Shown here: piece by piece, positions 5,898-7,215 of the stretch
How the letters are laid out: every line of letters begins with the position of its first letter
How positions within the stretch are numbered: the first letter of the stretch is position 1
Source: an uncultured Eubacteriales bacterium
Lineage (GTDB): Bacteria > Bacillota_A > Clostridia > Oscillospirales > Acutalibacteraceae
Direction of reading: 5' to 3'
Length of the DNA: 7,215 nucleotides
NCBI GenBank assembly: GCA_934454005.1
Contig: CAKSGI010000090.1
Coordinates: 1-7,215, forward strand
Notes under the pieces: model-generated
Database searches by the model: none
Seen by the model: only the letters and a program-made list of their open reading frames with translations
Told to the model about the DNA's origin: nothing
Program-made: the position numbers and the translations under genes

Positions 5898-7215
5898 TTA
5901 AGCTAAAGGTCTGATTTCAAGCTTTTCTGCGTAAATTGTGAAATTAGGGTTTTCCCATTCTTTATCGTTTAGATAAATTTTAAATGATTTATAATTACTT
6001 AAGTCTGGCATATTACTGAATGGTTTACAGTTTAATGTTGTTATAGTTCCGCCGGATATTGTAATCTGGCTTTCGCAGGGTGCGCCAAAGTCATTCCCGA
6101 AGCCAAATCCATCTTCACCGGAAGTAACCTGGATGGTAGGGTTACCGGATATTGCAATATTTGAATTTTGGTCCCAATAGCCGCCACCACTAATACCGGC
6201 TGCTCTCTTACCACCAGTAGCTGTAACGTTAGCGCTACCGGATATTGTAATATTTGAATTTTTGTCACCATAGCCGCCACCGCCAATACCGGCTGCTCTC
6301 TCACCACCACCAGTAGCTGTAACGTTAGCGCTACCGGATATTGTAATATTTGAGCCATTTGTGTAGGCACCGCTGCCGATGCCAGCACCACCAATATAAT
6401 CATCATCACTACGACCACCAGTAGCTGTAACGTTAGCGTTACCGGAGATTGTAATATTTGAACCATTGCCGCCATCGTGGTTATCAGCGAGTCTTCCGCC
6501 ACTACCAATGCCGGCTCCCAACATGTCACCAGTAGCATTAACTGTAGCGCTACCGGATATTTCAATGTTTTTACCATCGCCATAATAACCGCCGCCAATG
6601 CCTGCTCCTAACCTGCTGCCAGTAGCTGTAACCATAGCGTGACCAGATATTGTGATATTTTCACCATTGCCGCCTTCGTCGCCCCCATGTTTTCTTGCAC
6701 CGCCGCCAATGCCAGCTGCGAAAAATGTACCATCAGCATGAACTATAGCATGATCGGAAATTCCAATGTCTTTACCATTGCCTTTATTACCACCACCAAT
6801 GCCAGCTGCACAAGTACCACCCTTAGCATGAACTCTAGCGTTACCGAATATTTTAATGTTTTCACCATTGCCTTTATCGCTGCCGCCGCCAATGCCGGCT
6901 CCACCACCGGATGAGAAATAAGCCGTGCCACCAGTAGCATTAACTGTAGCGCTACCGGATATTTCAATGTTTTCACCATTGCCACAATGACCGCCGCCTA
7001 TGCCTGCTCCGCCTTCGCGATCACAATTAGCTGTGACTACAGAGCCACCGGAGATTGTAATATTTGAACCATTGCCTATATAGCCGCCACCAATGCCAGC
7101 TGCTTCCTCGCCACCAGTAGCAGTAACATTAGCGCCATCGGAGATTGTAATATTTGAACCATTGCCTATATAGCCGCCACCAATGCCAGCTGCTTCCTCG
7201 CCACCAGTAGCAGTA
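5898..7215 (-). CDS. Glycine-rich beta-helix-type repeat surface protein, 3' part (partial)
   Basis: The frame has no stop from 7214 down to TAA at 5898-5900, giving 438 visible residues; the beginning lies beyond the right edge. The ATG at 6633-6635 is an internal methionine inside a repeat (H-A-M-V-T-A-T-G), with no ribosome binding site. The protein is built from twelve cores of the form N-I-x-I-S-G-x-A-x-V-x-A-T-G-G, alternating with A-G-I-G-G-G, 30 to 37 residues apart. Short hydrophobic strands separated by glycine turns suggest a parallel beta-helix or beta-roll. Similar G-A-G-I-G-G-G repeat proteins occur as large extracellular proteins in gut clostridia, so adhesion or polysaccharide binding is plausible but unproven. 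The last 45 or so residues are not repetitive (K-S-F-K-I-Y-L-N-D-K-E-W and so on). The visible part shows no LPxTG signal, membrane segment or S-layer domain. The DNA is far more GC-rich than its neighbours. Family-level description is confident; function is unknown. Confidence 0.85.
   Translation of the reverse strand, partial: TATGGEEAAGIGGGYIGNGSNITISDGANVTATGGEEAAGIGGGYIGNGSNITISGGSVVTANCDREGGAGIGGGHCGNGENIEISGSATVNATGGTAYFSSGGGAGIGGGSDKGNGENIKIFGNARVHAKGGTCAAGIGGGNKGNGKDIGISDHAIVHADGTFFAAGIGGGARKHGGDEGGNGENITISGHAMVTATGSRLGAGIGGGYYGDGKNIEISGSATVNATGDMLGAGIGSGGRLADNHDGGNGSNITISGNANVTATGGRSDDDYIGGAGIGSGAYTNGSNITISGSANVTATGGGERAAGIGGGGYGDKNSNITISGSANVTATGGKRAAGISGGGYWDQNSNIAISGNPTIQVTSGEDGFGFGNDFGAPCESQITISGGTITTLNCKPFSNMPDLSNYKSFKIYLNDKEWENPNFTIYAEKLEIRPLA
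6066..7215 (-). repeat. In-frame tandem repeat array (12 visible cores, mixed 30/37-residue periods)
   Basis: Minus-strand codons for the first residue of each N-I-x-I-S core begin at 7154, 7064, 6971, 6860, 6770, 6659, 6569, 6458, 6350, 6254, 6161 and 6068. Spacings are therefore 90, 93, 111, 90, 111, 90, 111, 108, 96, 93 and 93 bp, all multiples of three. Cores are well conserved near 6254 and 6350 (identical for 44 nt, 6214-6257 and 6310-6353) and decay toward the C-terminus. The array runs off the right edge, so the total copy number is unknown. Confidence 0.9.
7050..7215 (-). repeat. Exact 76-bp duplication at 90-bp period
   Basis: Positions 7050-7125 and 7140-7215 are identical over all 76 bases, with a diverged 14-bp segment between them. 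Each encodes the same stretch, from T-A-T-G-G-E-E-A-A-G-I-G-G-G through N-G-S-N-I-T-I-S. The second copy ends at the window edge, so the identity may extend further. This is the least diverged repeat pair visible. Confidence 0.95.

Noticed and set aside
6041..6598. A 185-codon open frame on the minus strand overlapping the repeat gene, with repeated hydrophobic peptides of the type L-Q-Y-P-V-A-L-T-L-Q-L-L-V
   Set aside because: It is the shifted-frame reading of the same tandem repeats; because periods are multiples of three, any stop-free frame stays open across units. The frame with Gly-rich strand and turn periodicity and a terminator right after its stop is the real one. The similar frame at 6743-6985 is rejected for the same reason.
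6639..6914. Plus-strand open frame opposite the repeat array
   Set aside because: An antisense echo of the repeats with no ribosome binding site or recognisable domain.
6066..7215. Regular repeats resembling a CRISPR array
   Set aside because: Repeats are in-frame coding units of unequal length with partly conserved 'spacers', encode a continuous protein and have no cas genes nearby.

Overview
The window reads as chromosomal DNA from a low-GC Gram-positive bacterium, most likely an anaerobic member of the Clostridia. Coding DNA is AT-rich, ribosome binding sites are strong AGGGGG/AGGGAG types, the standard genetic code is used, and the fatty acid kinase gene (fakA/yloV) sits directly upstream of recG, an arrangement typical of Firmicutes. 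Glycine-rich G-A-G-I-G-G-G surface proteins are also common in gut clostridia. The genus cannot be fixed from this sequence.

Layout: (1) 3-257, plus strand: the C-terminal end of a UDP-glucose 4-epimerase (GalE), which appears to lack about a dozen internal residues including the family's N-L-G-x-G segment. (2) 278-318: a perfect 12-bp hairpin between convergent genes, probably a shared terminator. (3) 340-1776, minus: a membrane-anchored HtrA/DegP serine protease with a long asparagine-rich cytoplasmic tail. (4) 1957-3999, minus: the complete RecG branch-migration helicase. (5) 4040-5686, minus: the complete FakA/YloV fatty acid kinase subunit, best started at a TTG codon; an extended -10 promoter lies just upstream at 5759-5787. 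(6) 5844-5871: a strong hairpin terminator. (7) 5898 to the right edge, minus: the 3' part of a long gene for a glycine-rich, probably beta-helical repeat protein. Its frame stays open through the window edge, so the internal ATG at 6635 is not the start.

All complete genes are on the minus strand. The repeat-protein gene ends at its own terminator. A new transcription unit then begins with fakA and continues into recG across a 40-bp gap with no terminator. htrA follows after a 180-bp AT-only stretch and may be read from its own promoter. FakA supplies acyl-phosphate for phospholipid synthesis, RecG repairs stalled forks and HtrA handles envelope protein quality; these are housekeeping roles.

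The unusual part is the repeat protein. It has twelve visible beta-strand cores with two length classes of spacing, a 201-bp higher-order (dimer) periodicity over half of the array, an exact 76-bp duplication touching the window edge, and variable loops restricted to two fixed positions. No clearly new multi-gene system is visible; the repeat protein is the best candidate for novelty, and its N-terminal part is outside the window.
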